From Chitinophaga sp. CF118 (GTDB lineage: Bacteria > Bacteroidota > Bacteroidia > Chitinophagales > Chitinophagaceae), in contig NZ_FOMK01000001.1 in NCBI RefSeq assembly GCF_900112615.1, positions 682,001 to 746,000 on the forward strand: 64,000 nt of DNA, read 5' to 3'. This document shows, piece by piece, positions 51,791-61,880 of this stretch. The position numbers and the translations under genes are program-made. The notes beneath the pieces are model-generated. The model worked only from the letters and a program-made list of their open reading frames with translations, did no database searches and was not told the DNA's origin. Position 1 is the first letter of the stretch. The number at the start of each line of letters is the position of its first letter.

Positions 51791-53263
51791 ATGCCTGCCG
51801 GAAAATCAAAACCGAAATTTGTTGAAGAAGGACTCACCTTTGACGACGTGCTGCTGGTTCCAGCCTACTCTGAAGTATTGCCCAGAGATGTAAATCTTAC
51901 TACGCAACTTACTAAAAACTTACGCATAAATCTGCCAATGGTATCTGCGGCTATGGATACTGTTACCGAAGCTGAGCTCGCCATTTCACTGGCTCGTCAG
52001 GGAGGTATAGGCATCCTGCATAAGAATATGAGCATTGAGAAACAGGCAGAACTGGTGAGAAAGGTGAAACGCAGTGAAAGCGGCATGATCATCGATCCAA
52101 TCACTCTACATGCCAATGCTACTATAGCAGAAGCCCTGAGGCTGATGAAAGAGAACAAAATCGGAGGTATTCCCATTGTTGATGAAGACAACAAACTGGT
52201 GGGCATCCTTACGAATCGTGATCTTCGTTTTGAAAAGAATACAAAACGTCTTGTGAGTGAGGTTATGACTTCACAAAACCTCATCATTGCACCTGAAGGG
52301 ACCGATCTTAAAAAAGCAGAAAAAATCTTACAGCAGAATAAAATAGAAAAGCTGCCTGTGGTAAATAAACACGGGAAGCTGGCAGGACTGATCACTTATA
52401 GGGATATCCTGCAACTGACCAGCTACCCCAATGCCGTTAAAGATGCATTTGGCCGCCTGCTGGTAGGTGCTGCACTAGGAATCACCCCGGATGTAATAGA
52501 AAGGGCACAGGCGCTAATTAATGTGGGTGTGGATGTGGTTTGCCTGGATAGTTCCCACGGTCATTCCATTGCTGTAATTAATACGCTGAAGAAACTGAAA
52601 AAAGCATTCCCGAAACTGCAGGTGATAGCAGGTAACGTAGCAACTGCCGAAGGTGCACTGGCACTGGCAGAAGCAGGTGCTGATGCGGTGAAAGTGGGTG
52701 TAGGTCCCGGCTCTATCTGTACTACCCGTGTTGTTACAGGTGCTGGTTTCCCACAGTTATCCGCTGTATTAAACGCTGCAGAAGCACTGAAAAAAACAGG
52801 CGTACCTGTAATTGCTGATGGTGGTATCCGCTATACCGGCGATATGGTAAAAGCCCTGGCTGCAGGTGCTTCCGCTATCATGGCAGGTTCTATCTTTGCA
52901 GGTGTGGAAGAAAGCCCAGGAGAAACCATTATCTACGAAGGACGTAAGTTCAAATCTTATCGTGGTATGGGCTCACTGGAAGCAATGATGGAAGGTAGTA
53001 AAGATCGTTATTTCCAGGAAGAAGATGATATCAAAAAACTGGTTCCGGAAGGAATAGTAGGACGTGTTCCCTATAAAGGAATGCTGGCAGAAGTAATCCA
53101 GCAGTTTGTGGGTGGATTACGCGCTGGTATGGGATTGACCGGATCTAAGGATATCAAAACCCTGCATACGGCACAGTTCATCAAAATATCACCGGCTACC
53201 GTAAAAGAAAACCATCCGCACGATGTAGTTATTACGAAAGAAGCACCGAATTACAGCAGATAA
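51791..53263 (+). CDS. guaB: Inosine-5'-monophosphate dehydrogenase
   Basis: This 490-residue enzyme oxidises IMP to XMP, the committed step to GTP. The TIM barrel is interrupted by two CBS domains (about 95-210; [23 protein letters not shown] and [19 protein letters not shown]). The catalytic loop is [17 protein letters not shown], with Cys310. The flap signature [14 protein letters not shown] is intact. No purine riboswitch or PurR-like site is apparent. A terminator follows at 53291. Confidence 0.96.
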   Translation: MPAGKSKPKFVEEGLTFDDVLLVPAYSEVLPRDVNLTTQLTKNLRINLPMVSAAMDTVTEAELAISLARQGGIGILHKNMSIEKQAELVRKVKRSESGMIIDPITLHANATIAEALRLMKENKIGGIPIVDEDNKLVGILTNRDLRFEKNTKRLVSEVMTSQNLIIAPEGTDLKKAEKILQQNKIEKLPVVNKHGKLAGLITYRDILQLTSYPNAVKDAFGRLLVGAALGITPDVIERAQALINVGVDVVCLDSSHGHSIAVINTLKKLKKAFPKLQVIAGNVATAEGALALAEAGADAVKVGVGPGSICTTRVVTGAGFPQLSAVLNAAEALKKTGVPVIADGGIRYTGDMVKALAAGASAIMAGSIFAGVEESPGETIIYEGRKFKSYRGMGSLEAMMEGSKDRYFQEEDDIKKLVPEGIVGRVPYKGMLAEVIQQFVGGLRAGMGLTGSKDIKTLHTAQFIKISPATVKENHPHDVVITKEAPNYSR

Positions 53264-53290
53264 TTATAATTAATTAATTAATAAATAACA

Positions 53291-53325
53291 AAAGCCTCTT
53301 GTCGCAGACAGGGGGCTTTATTGTT
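53291..53325 (+). terminator. Terminator after guaB
   Basis: A 12-bp stem (53291-53302 with 53308-53319), including two G-U pairs, encloses a 5-base loop and is followed by ATTGTTT. It lies 28 bases after the stop. Confidence 0.75.
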
Positions 53326-53410
53326 TATTAATTAATCTGTTGGGAAGATTTTGCGATTTATTAGCAGACCTGTTGGTATGAAGAACTATGGACTATTGAC
53401 CAGTATCCCT

Positions 53411-53418
53411 TATTTTTG
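53411..53418 (+). promoter_or_regulatory. Putative -7 box (TATTTTTG) for lnt
   Basis: TATTTTTG lies 52 bases upstream of the lnt ATG, after the guaB terminator. The match is AT-rich and could be chance. Confidence 0.35.
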
Positions 53419-53470
53419 ATAACGTTATCCAAATAATACCATCAGCATTAAAGAACCAGTTACAATAGCA

Positions 53471-55093
53471 ATGGCAAAAAGCAGTATACAAAGATGGATT
53501 CCGGCAATATTTAGTCTTATTGGAGGTCTCCTTCTATGGGCAGCCTGGCCGACTTCTCCCCTTACCTTCCTCATTTTCATTGCGTTCATACCCTTACTCT
53601 GGTTAACAGATGTGATAGAATCCCGCGGGAAATATTACGCTTCTATTTTCCTGTCACTGTTCATCTGGAATGTTGCAGCTACCTGGTGGGTAGGTAATAC
53701 CACCGTACCCATTAGCGGACTGGCAGCCAACCTCATTAATACCACTGTGATGAGCGTGCCACTGATGGGATACCACCGCGCACGCAGAAGGCTGGGAACT
53801 ATAGCTGGCTATTTTGCACTGATCGTATACTGGCTGACATTTGAATATGTTCATCTGAACTGGGAATTCAGCTGGCCCTGGCTCAGTCTGGGTAATGCTT
53901 TCGCCATGCATCCCTCATGGATCCAGTGGTATGAATATACTGGTGTAAGTGGTGGTACTGTGTGGATCCTGCTGGCAAATATTTCCATCTATAATACCTG
54001 GCAACAACGCAAAAAATATCCGGTTCCGTTATCCACCTTTATCTGGAAAACTGCCTGGCAACCAGCAGCAATTATAATAGTACCATTCCTGATAAGTTCA
54101 CTGGTACAATATCAGTTCAAAACACCGGATGGCCCTGCCGCAAAAGTTGTGATTGTACAACCGAATATAGACCCTTACGATAAGTTTGCAGATAGTAACT
54201 CACGCATGCAGCTGGATAAACTGTTGCAGCTTTCCCGGCAGCTAACAGACAGTCAGACTGCTTATGTCATCTGGCCGGAAACAGCCCTATTCACCCAGGG
54301 GGTATGGGAAAACAGGCTAAGTTTTGAAAATGAAACACAGCAGCTCCGCCATTTCCTGCAACAATTTCCTAACACTAAAATTGTGAGTGGTGCAATTACC
54401 CTTAAACGTTATAGCGGCCAGGATGAGGTTCCTAATACAGCACGTCCAATAGACGAAACATCTTCATATGATGCGTTTAATGCAGCAGTGCAAATAGATA
54501 CCTCCAGTACTGTACAGATCTATCATAAATATAAACTGGTACCCGGTGTGGAAATGGTACCTTATGCCCGCTATATGTATTTCATGAAATACCTGGCACT
54601 GGATATGGGCGGTATTACCGGCAGTTATGGCCGTACACCGGATGAAGAAATACTGGATAATACATCCCGGCATATTAAAGTATCCGCAGCCATCTGTTAT
54701 GAGTCTGTATATGGCGAATTTGTAGCGGAACATGTGCGCCGGGGAGCCAACCTGTTATTCATTATCACTAATGATGGCTGGTGGGGTAATACGGAAGGCC
54801 ACAGGCAACACCTGCAATATGCCCGTTTACGTGCTATTGAAACCAGGCGCTGGGTTGCCCGAAGTGCCAATACAGGCATCTCCTGCATCATAGATCCTAT
54901 GGGACGGATCCAACAACCCCTGCCCTATTGGAAGGACGGTGTTATAAAAGGAAATGTAACACCGGGCAATGTTTTAACGTTCTATGTAAAATATGGCGAT
55001 CTGATTTCAAAGGCTGCCATTCCTTTTTGTATATTGTTGATTATATTTAGTTTTTACCTTCGGTTCAGGCAAAAACCCGCCTTGGACAGTTAA
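53471..55093 (+). CDS. lnt: Apolipoprotein N-acyltransferase
   Basis: This inner-membrane enzyme of 540 residues adds the third acyl chain to lipoproteins. It has six or seven N-terminal helices (IFSLIGGLLLWAAWPTSPLTFLIFIAFI onward). A periplasmic nitrilase-like domain has the catalytic triad regions VIWPETALF (Glu), YHKYKLVPGVEMVP (Lys) and AAICYESVYGE (Cys). A last helix precedes the C-terminus. Lipoproteins encoded in the window, such as the RND adaptor, would be its substrates. Confidence 0.93.
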   Translation: MAKSSIQRWIPAIFSLIGGLLLWAAWPTSPLTFLIFIAFIPLLWLTDVIESRGKYYASIFLSLFIWNVAATWWVGNTTVPISGLAANLINTTVMSVPLMGYHRARRRLGTIAGYFALIVYWLTFEYVHLNWEFSWPWLSLGNAFAMHPSWIQWYEYTGVSGGTVWILLANISIYNTWQQRKKYPVPLSTFIWKTAWQPAAIIIVPFLISSLVQYQFKTPDGPAAKVVIVQPNIDPYDKFADSNSRMQLDKLLQLSRQLTDSQTAYVIWPETALFTQGVWENRLSFENETQQLRHFLQQFPNTKIVSGAITLKRYSGQDEVPNTARPIDETSSYDAFNAAVQIDTSSTVQIYHKYKLVPGVEMVPYARYMYFMKYLALDMGGITGSYGRTPDEEILDNTSRHIKVSAAICYESVYGEFVAEHVRRGANLLFIITNDGWWGNTEGHRQHLQYARLRAIETRRWVARSANTGISCIIDPMGRIQQPLPYWKDGVIKGNVTPGNVLTFYVKYGDLISKAAIPFCILLIIFSFYLRFRQKPALDS

Positions 55094-55204
55094 TGATTGA
55101 TTGCGTTTTACGCATGTATATATTCTTAGTTACATTATAACCTACTTGTCAGGTGCATAACAGCATACTGATAAGTTAATCGTGTTTTAAATAAATTAAT
55201 TATA

Positions 55205-55990
55205 ATGCAGACTAAACTTTCTGCCCGGAATAGTGCTCTAAATGACAGAAAAAGGCCAGCTGTAGTACTGATTCATGGCTTTGCAGAGAACAACCAGATC
55301 TGGGAACAACAGCAGGCTTATCTGAGCGAACAATTTTATTTGATAGTACCGGACTTACCTGGTAGCGGCCAGACACCGCTTACAGAATCTCTCAGTATAG
55401 AAAGCATGGCTGATTTTATACATGCTACTTTACTGGAAGGAGGCATTGAAAAGGCAGTGATCATTGGTCATTCTATGGGAGGTTATGTAGCGCTTGCACT
55501 GGCAGAAAAATATCCCGCTATGGTAAAAGGACTGGGACTATTCCACTCCACCGCTGCAGCTGATAGTGAAGAGAAAAAAGAGGGTCGCCTTAAATCCATC
55601 GGCATCATTGAACAATATGGTGGTGACGCATTTATAAAACAAGCGTTACCAAATATGTTCAGTCCTGTTTATAAAAAGCAACATCCTGAAAAGGTTGATG
55701 CTTATGTGGAAGCAGGATCGCAATGCGCGCAGGCATCATTGATTGCCTGGTACCATGCCATGATCAATCGTCCTGACCGTACCTCAGTATTATTATCCCT
55801 GAAGGCACCTGTGTTGTTTGTGATAGGGAAAGACGATACAGCAGTGCCCCTTAAAGGTGTATTACCACAGGTATCTATGCCTGACACCAGCAGCATCCAC
55901 ATACTTGCCGATACAGGACATATGGGGATGTGGGAGCTACCTGAGGCCAGCAGTCATCTGTTACAAGAGTTTATTCTTTTTTGCCAATAA
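55205..55990 (+). CDS. Alpha/beta hydrolase
   Basis: This soluble protein of 261 residues has the alpha/beta fold and a complete triad: nucleophile Ser in VIIGHSMGGYVALAL, acid Asp in VIGKDDTAVP, and His in ADTGHMGMWE. The oxyanion loop is LIHGFAENNQIWEQQ. It resembles esterases and C-C hydrolases of the MhpC/BioH type; the substrate cannot be assigned. A CHU_C surface protein gene starts 9 bases downstream, which suggests a shared transcript though not a shared function. Confidence 0.87.
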   Translation: MQTKLSARNSALNDRKRPAVVLIHGFAENNQIWEQQQAYLSEQFYLIVPDLPGSGQTPLTESLSIESMADFIHATLLEGGIEKAVIIGHSMGGYVALALAEKYPAMVKGLGLFHSTAAADSEEKKEGRLKSIGIIEQYGGDAFIKQALPNMFSPVYKKQHPEKVDAYVEAGSQCAQASLIAWYHAMINRPDRTSVLLSLKAPVLFVIGKDDTAVPLKGVLPQVSMPDTSSIHILADTGHMGMWELPEASSHLLQEFILFCQ

Positions 55991-55999
55991 TATTTACCC

Positions 56000-58654
56000 G
56001 TGAAACGCATCCTCCTATTGCTGATTATTCTTTCCTGCGGAGTAATTTCCAGGGCTTCCCATATTATTGGGGGAGAGATGTCGTATAAATACATATCTAA
56101 AACAAATACGGATGTTACTTACCAGGTAACATTGAAATTGTTCCGTGTATGTTTACATGCAGATGATTTGGCAGAGTTACCATCTTCTGTATATTTTTCC
56201 GTTTTCAGCAAAGTGGATAATAGCAGTATTTCCGGATCTCCCTTCCTCGTATCCCGCACCAATAAAGAAGAAAAAACTCTGGGACAGATAGATCCATGCA
56301 TTGTAAACCCACCAACAATATGTTTCCAGATCGGGACTTACAGCACCAACATTACGGTACCTATCAATAGCGGAGGATATACAGTATCCTTCCAGACCTG
56401 CTGCCGTGATTACTCTATGGATAATATTGTGGATACACACCGGCCTAACGACCTGGATAACTATCCTGGAAATGGTGCTACTTATTTTACAGAGCTGCCA
56501 GGGAGTACAGGCATCCTCACCAATTCCAGTCCTGTATCTGCAAAAGATGAAGCAGTACTTGTTTGTGCCGGTAAAAAATTCACTTATGATTTTTCTGCTA
56601 CAGATATAGATGGCGACAGTCTTTCATACGTGCTTTGTCAGGCATATGGAGGCGGACAACCAACACCTGGTAAAGACGCAATTCCACCGGCAGCTATTGC
56701 ACCCCCTTATTCTTCCGTCCCATATCAGAGTCCTTATACCGGCAGTCTCCCACTGGGAGCAAACGCTTTTATAGACAGCAAAACAGGTATTATTTCAGGT
56801 ATTGCGCCCCCCGCGGGTAAATATGTGGTGACCGTATGTGTATATGAATACCGGAATGGAGTCTTACTCGGTATTCACCGGAAAGATTTCCATATGAACG
56901 TTACTACCTGCATAAAAGAAGTGGAAGCTGCTATGCCCGATAAATACAGCGACTGCTCAGGTTATACCGTTACTTTTCTCAATAACAGTACAGAGGGAAA
57001 AACATATGATTGGGATTTCGGAGATGGTAGTACGCTGACGACCCAAAGTACCGATCCCATTCCACATACTTATACGGCTGATGGAACCTATACTGTAAAA
57101 TTATATGTGGACAAAACCAGCAATTGCGGAGACAGTGCAAAGGCTATTGCTTACGTATATCCACTATTGAAACCAGCTGTCAGCATCAGCGGATTTTGCA
57201 GTAATACCATTACGACCTTCAACAATACCTCTACCACTTCTGGTGCTGGTGACGTGCTGAATTATTATCGTTGGGACTTCGGCGTTACATCCACTCTTTC
57301 AGATACTTCGCTAACAAAAAGCCCCCAGTTTAAATATCCGGGTGCAGGCAGTTACCAGGTTGTATTATTGCTGAGAACCAAAAATGGATGTGAGCGATAT
57401 GATACAAGTAATATTCTTGTGTATGATAGTCCACCGCTTTTCACCACAGGAGATACATTGCTGTGTATACGTAATTCACTGTCTCTTTTTGCACAAAGTA
57501 CAATAGATGGGAATGTTGTAAATGGTACCTATGCATGGACACCTAACTATAATATTACAGGAGCAAATACCGCTACGCCTGTTGTTACACCAAAAAAAGA
57601 TACTGTTTACAAAGTTACATTTACAGATGGTACCGGTTGTACAAATACTAAAAGCATAGCTGTAGATGTAAGAGATACATTGTTGGTAAGAACCATTGCA
57701 GACAGTACAATCTGTACAGGAGATGAAGTTCATATCCGTGCTTTCCCCGATGGCAATTATCCGCTTACCTGGTATAATATTGACAACAATACACAGATAG
57801 ATACCGGCAGAATACTCACCATCACACCTGATCCCCCGGTAGCAGTATATATGGTGCAGGGAAACCTTGGCGACTGCAGTGGCAGTGATATTGTGCAAAT
57901 AAAACTGGTAGATCCGCCCATAGCCTATGCAGGTGAAGACACTACTATCTGTTATGGAGAACAGGTATTCTTACACGCATCCGGAGGTAGTTCTTACCAG
58001 TGGACACCCACCTTTACATTATCTACCCCCTCAAAAGCCAATACTACGGGCAAACCACAGGATACTACTTCATATGTTGTATATGTTACGGATATACTGG
58101 GCTGTCCAAAAACAATTACTGATACGGTAACAGTGAATGTAGTGCCGCAGGTACCCGCTTTTGCAGGAAACGATACGATTGTAATTCTCAACAAGCCTTT
58201 TCAATTGCATGCAACCGGTGGAGCAACCTATGTATGGTCTCCTGTAGACGGCCTGGATGATCCTGCCATTTCAAATCCTGTCACTACTATTAATCACGAT
58301 TTTACGTATACTGTTACAGCCTATACGATAGAGGGCTGTTCCGGCAAGGATGATATTTTTGTCCGTTTTATTGCAGGCCCGGATATTTACATTCCCACCG
58401 GCTTCACACCTAACGGAGACGGCAAGAACGATATCTTCCGTCCATTGCCTGTAGGCATTGTTCAACTTGAGTTTTTCCGGGTATACGACCGCTGGGGAAA
58501 ACTGATGTACAGTACCAATGAATACCTGAAAGGATGGGATGGTTATTACAACGGACAACCTGCTGCTGTTGCAGCTTATGTATGGGTAGTACAGGGTAAA
58601 AACATAAATAATGAAACCGTTCTGCGCAAAGGGACTGTTACCCTTATAAGATAA
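56000..58654 (+). CDS. T9SS surface protein with PKD domains and CHU_C tail (first of tandem pair)
   Basis: This 884-residue exported protein starts at a GTG codon with a signal peptide (MKRILLLLIILSCGVISRA). It opens with SHIIGGEMSYKYISK, a start seen in many Bacteroidota gliding-associated proteins. A domain with FQTCCRD follows, then PKD domains (about 310-390, YDWDFGDGSTLTTQ; a second near 395-475, YRWDFGV). Ig-like repeats include YQWTPTFTLSTP and YVWSPVDGLDDP. The CHU_C domain (about 795-884) has IPTGFTPNGDGKNDIF, VYDRWGKLMYS and GTVTLIR. A paralogue follows at 58764. Neither has an adjacent PorP/SprF gene. Confidence 0.92.
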   Translation: MKRILLLLIILSCGVISRASHIIGGEMSYKYISKTNTDVTYQVTLKLFRVCLHADDLAELPSSVYFSVFSKVDNSSISGSPFLVSRTNKEEKTLGQIDPCIVNPPTICFQIGTYSTNITVPINSGGYTVSFQTCCRDYSMDNIVDTHRPNDLDNYPGNGATYFTELPGSTGILTNSSPVSAKDEAVLVCAGKKFTYDFSATDIDGDSLSYVLCQAYGGGQPTPGKDAIPPAAIAPPYSSVPYQSPYTGSLPLGANAFIDSKTGIISGIAPPAGKYVVTVCVYEYRNGVLLGIHRKDFHMNVTTCIKEVEAAMPDKYSDCSGYTVTFLNNSTEGKTYDWDFGDGSTLTTQSTDPIPHTYTADGTYTVKLYVDKTSNCGDSAKAIAYVYPLLKPAVSISGFCSNTITTFNNTSTTSGAGDVLNYYRWDFGVTSTLSDTSLTKSPQFKYPGAGSYQVVLLLRTKNGCERYDTSNILVYDSPPLFTTGDTLLCIRNSLSLFAQSTIDGNVVNGTYAWTPNYNITGANTATPVVTPKKDTVYKVTFTDGTGCTNTKSIAVDVRDTLLVRTIADSTICTGDEVHIRAFPDGNYPLTWYNIDNNTQIDTGRILTITPDPPVAVYMVQGNLGDCSGSDIVQIKLVDPPIAYAGEDTTICYGEQVFLHASGGSSYQWTPTFTLSTPSKANTTGKPQDTTSYVVYVTDILGCPKTITDTVTVNVVPQVPAFAGNDTIVILNKPFQLHATGGATYVWSPVDGLDDPAISNPVTTINHDFTYTVTAYTIEGCSGKDDIFVRFIAGPDIYIPTGFTPNGDGKNDIFRPLPVGIVQLEFFRVYDRWGKLMYSTNEYLKGWDGYYNGQPAAVAAYVWVVQGKNINNETVLRKGTVTLIR

Positions 58655-58763
58655 GTAATGATTACCAGAGGGCTGTATATACTGTTTAAATTGATGTTGC
58701 GGGGACATTTTTTTTCAGTAAATTCCTATAGTAAATTATTAGCCCTGTTACTTACCCCTGTTA

Positions 58764-60692
58764 ATGCGCAACTTTATCATTCTGGCTTTTTGCTGCACTT
58801 TATTCCACGTTACTGCAGTAGGTTACCATATCATTGGCGGCGAGATATTCTATGAGTTTGTGCGTGCAAATCCCGATGGTAAATACAGTTATGTAATTAC
58901 ATTAAAACTATACCGGAATGCAGATTTTACCTGTGGTGAAATTCAGGGCTGCCTTGACCATTTTGAGAATCCGATTCCGCTGAACATTTATACATCCGAA
59001 GGTATCAGGGTTTCAAATGCCATCCTGTTATATATTAAAGAAACCCGGCCACTACGGGATACCCTGAAAAATCCCTGTCTTGCTCCCCGTACACAAAACC
59101 TGGAAGTTGCTTTCTATCAGGATACCATTGCCCTCAGACCGATATCCGGTGGTTACTATATTGCATATCAACGATGCTGCCGCGGACAAAAATTAGCCAA
59201 CATTTACAATTCCGAACACGAAGGCTCCACTTTCTATACTATGATTCCCGGAACAGAAAGCCGTCCTGCAAATAATAGTGTACACTTTAATAAAGATGCA
59301 GCTATCGTTATCTGTGCAAACCTTCCTTTCACATATGACTATGCTGCTTATGATGCCGATGGCGACAGCCTTACCTATTCACTATGTAATGCTCTCACAG
59401 GAGGTACTACCCGTAATGAAGTAGCTTCTGCCGATCCTCCTCCCTATAATACTACCGTCAGCTACATCTCTCCCTATTCAGGAGAAAACCCTATGGGAGG
59501 TTCTCCGCAGGTAACTATTAATAATAAGGGATTTTTGCATGGTACACCCTATAAAGAAGGGCAATTCGTGGTATCTGTATGTGTAAGTGAATACGACCGT
59601 AAAACCAGGCAGCTTATAGGTACACATCACAAAGATATCCTGCTCACCGTATTCAATTGTTATACCAGTATAAAGGCTGGTTTCCCTTCCCTCTTAAAAA
59701 ACTGTGTAGCCGACCCGGACCTGAGTGTTCTTATTCCCAATTCCAGTAATGCTGGCTATACCTCCAGCTACTACTGGGATTTTGGAGATGGCACCGATAC
59801 TATTACCTACGACAGAAAAGTATTCCCTCATCAATACCCCGATACCGGTGTATATAAAGTAAAACTGGTGGTGAATCCCGGCCTGACCTGCACCGATAGC
59901 ACTACCGGTATTGTCAGCAATTATCCCGGACTACATGGTGATTTCAGTACTACAGGTCTTTGTAAAGGCAGCCTGATTGAGTTCGATGATCATTCCTCCT
60001 ACACTTACGGACACATCACTGATTACCGCTGGGATCTTGGCCTGCGGGACGATACTATTTCAAGTCTCGCCTATGGTATTCATGCAGGCATTATCTATAA
60101 TAAAGGGGGTGTTTATACCGTCACCCTTTCGCTCTTTACAGATCATCAATGCACTGCCACCATAACAAAAGATGTTACAATCTATGAAGTGATCCCCTTT
60201 GCAGGAAATGATACCATTCTTTCCCGCGGACAACCATTACAGTTACACGCTACAGGAGGAGATTTCTACAACTGGTCTCCCCCGGAAGGTCTCAGTAATA
60301 CCGGCCTGGCAGATCCTATGGTTAACTGGAACCAGGATATCAGTTATACCCTTGCAGTATCTGATATGCAGGGCTGTATTGGTTACGATACCATCCATAT
60401 CAAATATTACACCGGTCCGGACATTTACGTACCCAATGCGTTCAGTCCAAATGGAGACGGCCAGAACGACCGCTTCCGCTTTATTCCCGTTGGCATCACC
60501 GAATATAAATACTTCCGCATCTTTAACCGCTGGGGGCAGGAAATCTACTCATCCACGGATTTCCGCAATGGCTGGAATGGCACTATCAAAGGTGCTCCGG
60601 CCCCTGTAGACACCTATATCTGGATTCTTGAAGGAAAAGATTTTACAGGTAAAACAATTTTACGCAAAGGCACTGTAACTTTGGTGAAGTAA
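58764..60692 (+). CDS. T9SS surface protein with PKD domain and CHU_C tail (second of tandem pair)
   Basis: This protein of 642 residues shares its architecture with the gene upstream. A signal peptide (MRNFIILAFCCTLFHVTAVG) is followed by YHIIGGEIFYEFVRANPDG, a CCRGQ motif region, and one clear PKD domain (about 310-385, SSYYWDFGDGTDT). A second PKD-like segment has TDYRWDLG, then an Ig-like repeat FYNWSPPEGLSNT. The CHU_C domain (about 555-642) has VPNAFSPNGDGQNDRF, IFNRWGQEIYS and GTVTLVK. It is shorter by about 240 residues of repeat. The pair probably arose by duplication. Confidence 0.92.
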   Translation: MRNFIILAFCCTLFHVTAVGYHIIGGEIFYEFVRANPDGKYSYVITLKLYRNADFTCGEIQGCLDHFENPIPLNIYTSEGIRVSNAILLYIKETRPLRDTLKNPCLAPRTQNLEVAFYQDTIALRPISGGYYIAYQRCCRGQKLANIYNSEHEGSTFYTMIPGTESRPANNSVHFNKDAAIVICANLPFTYDYAAYDADGDSLTYSLCNALTGGTTRNEVASADPPPYNTTVSYISPYSGENPMGGSPQVTINNKGFLHGTPYKEGQFVVSVCVSEYDRKTRQLIGTHHKDILLTVFNCYTSIKAGFPSLLKNCVADPDLSVLIPNSSNAGYTSSYYWDFGDGTDTITYDRKVFPHQYPDTGVYKVKLVVNPGLTCTDSTTGIVSNYPGLHGDFSTTGLCKGSLIEFDDHSSYTYGHITDYRWDLGLRDDTISSLAYGIHAGIIYNKGGVYTVTLSLFTDHQCTATITKDVTIYEVIPFAGNDTILSRGQPLQLHATGGDFYNWSPPEGLSNTGLADPMVNWNQDISYTLAVSDMQGCIGYDTIHIKYYTGPDIYVPNAFSPNGDGQNDRFRFIPVGITEYKYFRIFNRWGQEIYSSTDFRNGWNGTIKGAPAPVDTYIWILEGKDFTGKTILRKGTVTLVK

Positions 60693-60703
60693 ATATTCAT
60701 TAA

Positions 60704-61459
60704 ATGGCTATAGTTCTAATTACAGGTGCCACTTCAGGGTTCGGTGAAGCATGTGCAAAAAAGTTTGCGGCTAACAGTTATGATCTCATTATTACCGGAC
60801 GCCGGCAGGAAAGATTACAACTCCTTCAGCAACAACTTGAACAACAACATAATATCCGGGTATTACCGCTGTGTTTTGATGTAAGGGATGAAAAAGCAGT
60901 AACCTCTACGCTGAACGGAATACCGGAGCAATGGAAGGCTGTAGATATCCTCATTAACAATGCCGGTCTTGCATTAGGAGCAAGCGGGATTGATGAAGGA
61001 GCATTATCTGACTGGGATACCATGATAGACACGAATGTAAAAGGCCTGCTCTATGTATCACGTACTGTAATTCCCTGGCTGAAAACAAAAGGGAAAGGCC
61101 ATATCATTAACCTGGGGTCTACAGCTGCCAAAAGCGTGTATGCAAAAGGAAATATATACTGTGCCACCAAAGCTGCTGTAGATTCGATTTCCCAGGCCAT
61201 GCGCATTGACCTGCTACCCTATCATATTAAAGTAACAGCAGTACATCCCGGAGCAGCAGAAACTGAATTCGCAGTGGTTCGTTTCAAAGGAGATACCGAG
61301 AAAGCAGAGAATGTTTATAAAGGTTTTAAGCCATTGTCCGGAGAAGATGTGGCAGATACAATTTTTTATTGCGCTACCCTGCCGGCACATGTTTGTATTA
61401 ACGACCTGGTGATCACTTGTTTACAACAAGCTAACGCTAATTACTTCCATAAAGAGTAA
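60704..61459 (+). CDS. Short-chain dehydrogenase/reductase (YdfG-like 3-hydroxy acid dehydrogenase family)
   Basis: This 251-residue NAD(P)-dependent oxidoreductase has the cofactor motif TGATSGFGEACAKKF, NNAGLALG, the catalytic Ser in INLGSTAAKSVY, and the Tyr/Lys pair in YCATKAAVDSIS. VHPGAAETEF follows. The order and spacing resemble YdfG/serine dehydrogenase enzymes, which oxidise 3-hydroxy acids such as serine or 3-hydroxypropionate; the substrate is inferred. The gene begins 11 bases after the CHU_C protein. Confidence 0.92.
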   Translation: MAIVLITGATSGFGEACAKKFAANSYDLIITGRRQERLQLLQQQLEQQHNIRVLPLCFDVRDEKAVTSTLNGIPEQWKAVDILINNAGLALGASGIDEGALSDWDTMIDTNVKGLLYVSRTVIPWLKTKGKGHIINLGSTAAKSVYAKGNIYCATKAAVDSISQAMRIDLLPYHIKVTAVHPGAAETEFAVVRFKGDTEKAENVYKGFKPLSGEDVADTIFYCATLPAHVCINDLVITCLQQANANYFHKE

Positions 61460-61512
61460 AAAATATTTTAATATACAACGTAAATGTTATTTCATAGTCT
61501 ATATAATTTATA

Positions 61513-61520
61513 TATATTTG
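61513..61520 (+). promoter_or_regulatory. Putative -7 box (TATATTTG) for the small-ORF transcript
   Basis: TATATTTG lies 149 bases upstream of the small ORF start and about 310 bases before its terminator. It is set in very AT-rich sequence, so chance is possible. Confidence 0.4.
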
Positions 61521-61669
61521 AAACGTTGATATTATATGTGGAATATTGTATGGTAATGATGGAATATCGATGAAAAACCTAATTATCCTGGGGAGAGAAT
61601 GCCAACTATCCAATTGAATTAATGTTTTGATGATGCTAACTACTATCTATCCTAAAACCGATAATCCCT

Positions 61670-61816
61670 ATGCTTACATTCGCAACACTGTATTTGTTGC
61701 GCCTTTACTATCCCAAGTGGAAAGCAGAATGGCGCTTTTACGCTGACAAATCTAAAAGAAATAACTACGGTCGCTGGGCAACTCGCCAGGATTGGGCCGG
61801 AGCTTTTAGTTACTAA
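61670..61816 (+). CDS. Small basic, aromatic-rich protein of 48 residues (unknown)
   Basis: The ORF runs from ATG at 61670 to TAA at 61814. The product has a hydrophobic start (MLTFATLYLLRLYY), then a basic, tryptophan- and tyrosine-rich remainder (PKWKAEWRFYADKSKRNNYG, RWATRQDWAGAFSY). Support comes from context: a putative promoter upstream, a strong terminator 13 bases after the stop, and no other gene in this interval. An upstream 15-codon ORF (61570-61617) lies in the long leader. It could instead be a non-coding RNA gene. I do not recognise a family. Confidence 0.5.
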   Translation: MLTFATLYLLRLYYPKWKAEWRFYADKSKRNNYGRWATRQDWAGAFSY

Positions 61817-61829
61817 GCAAAAGAAAATC

Positions 61830-61860
61830 AAAGTCCCAGGTAAAGCCTGGGACTTTTTTA
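61830..61860. terminator. Terminator between the small ORF and the sialidase-fold lipoprotein gene
   Basis: AAAGTCCCAGG at 61830-61840 pairs perfectly with CCTGGGACTTT at 61846-61856, followed by more T. It serves the plus-strand small ORF and, with A-rich sequence on the other side, probably also the minus-strand gene ending at 61881. Confidence 0.92.
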
Positions 61861-61880
61861 TTTTTAACCGGAACAATCCT

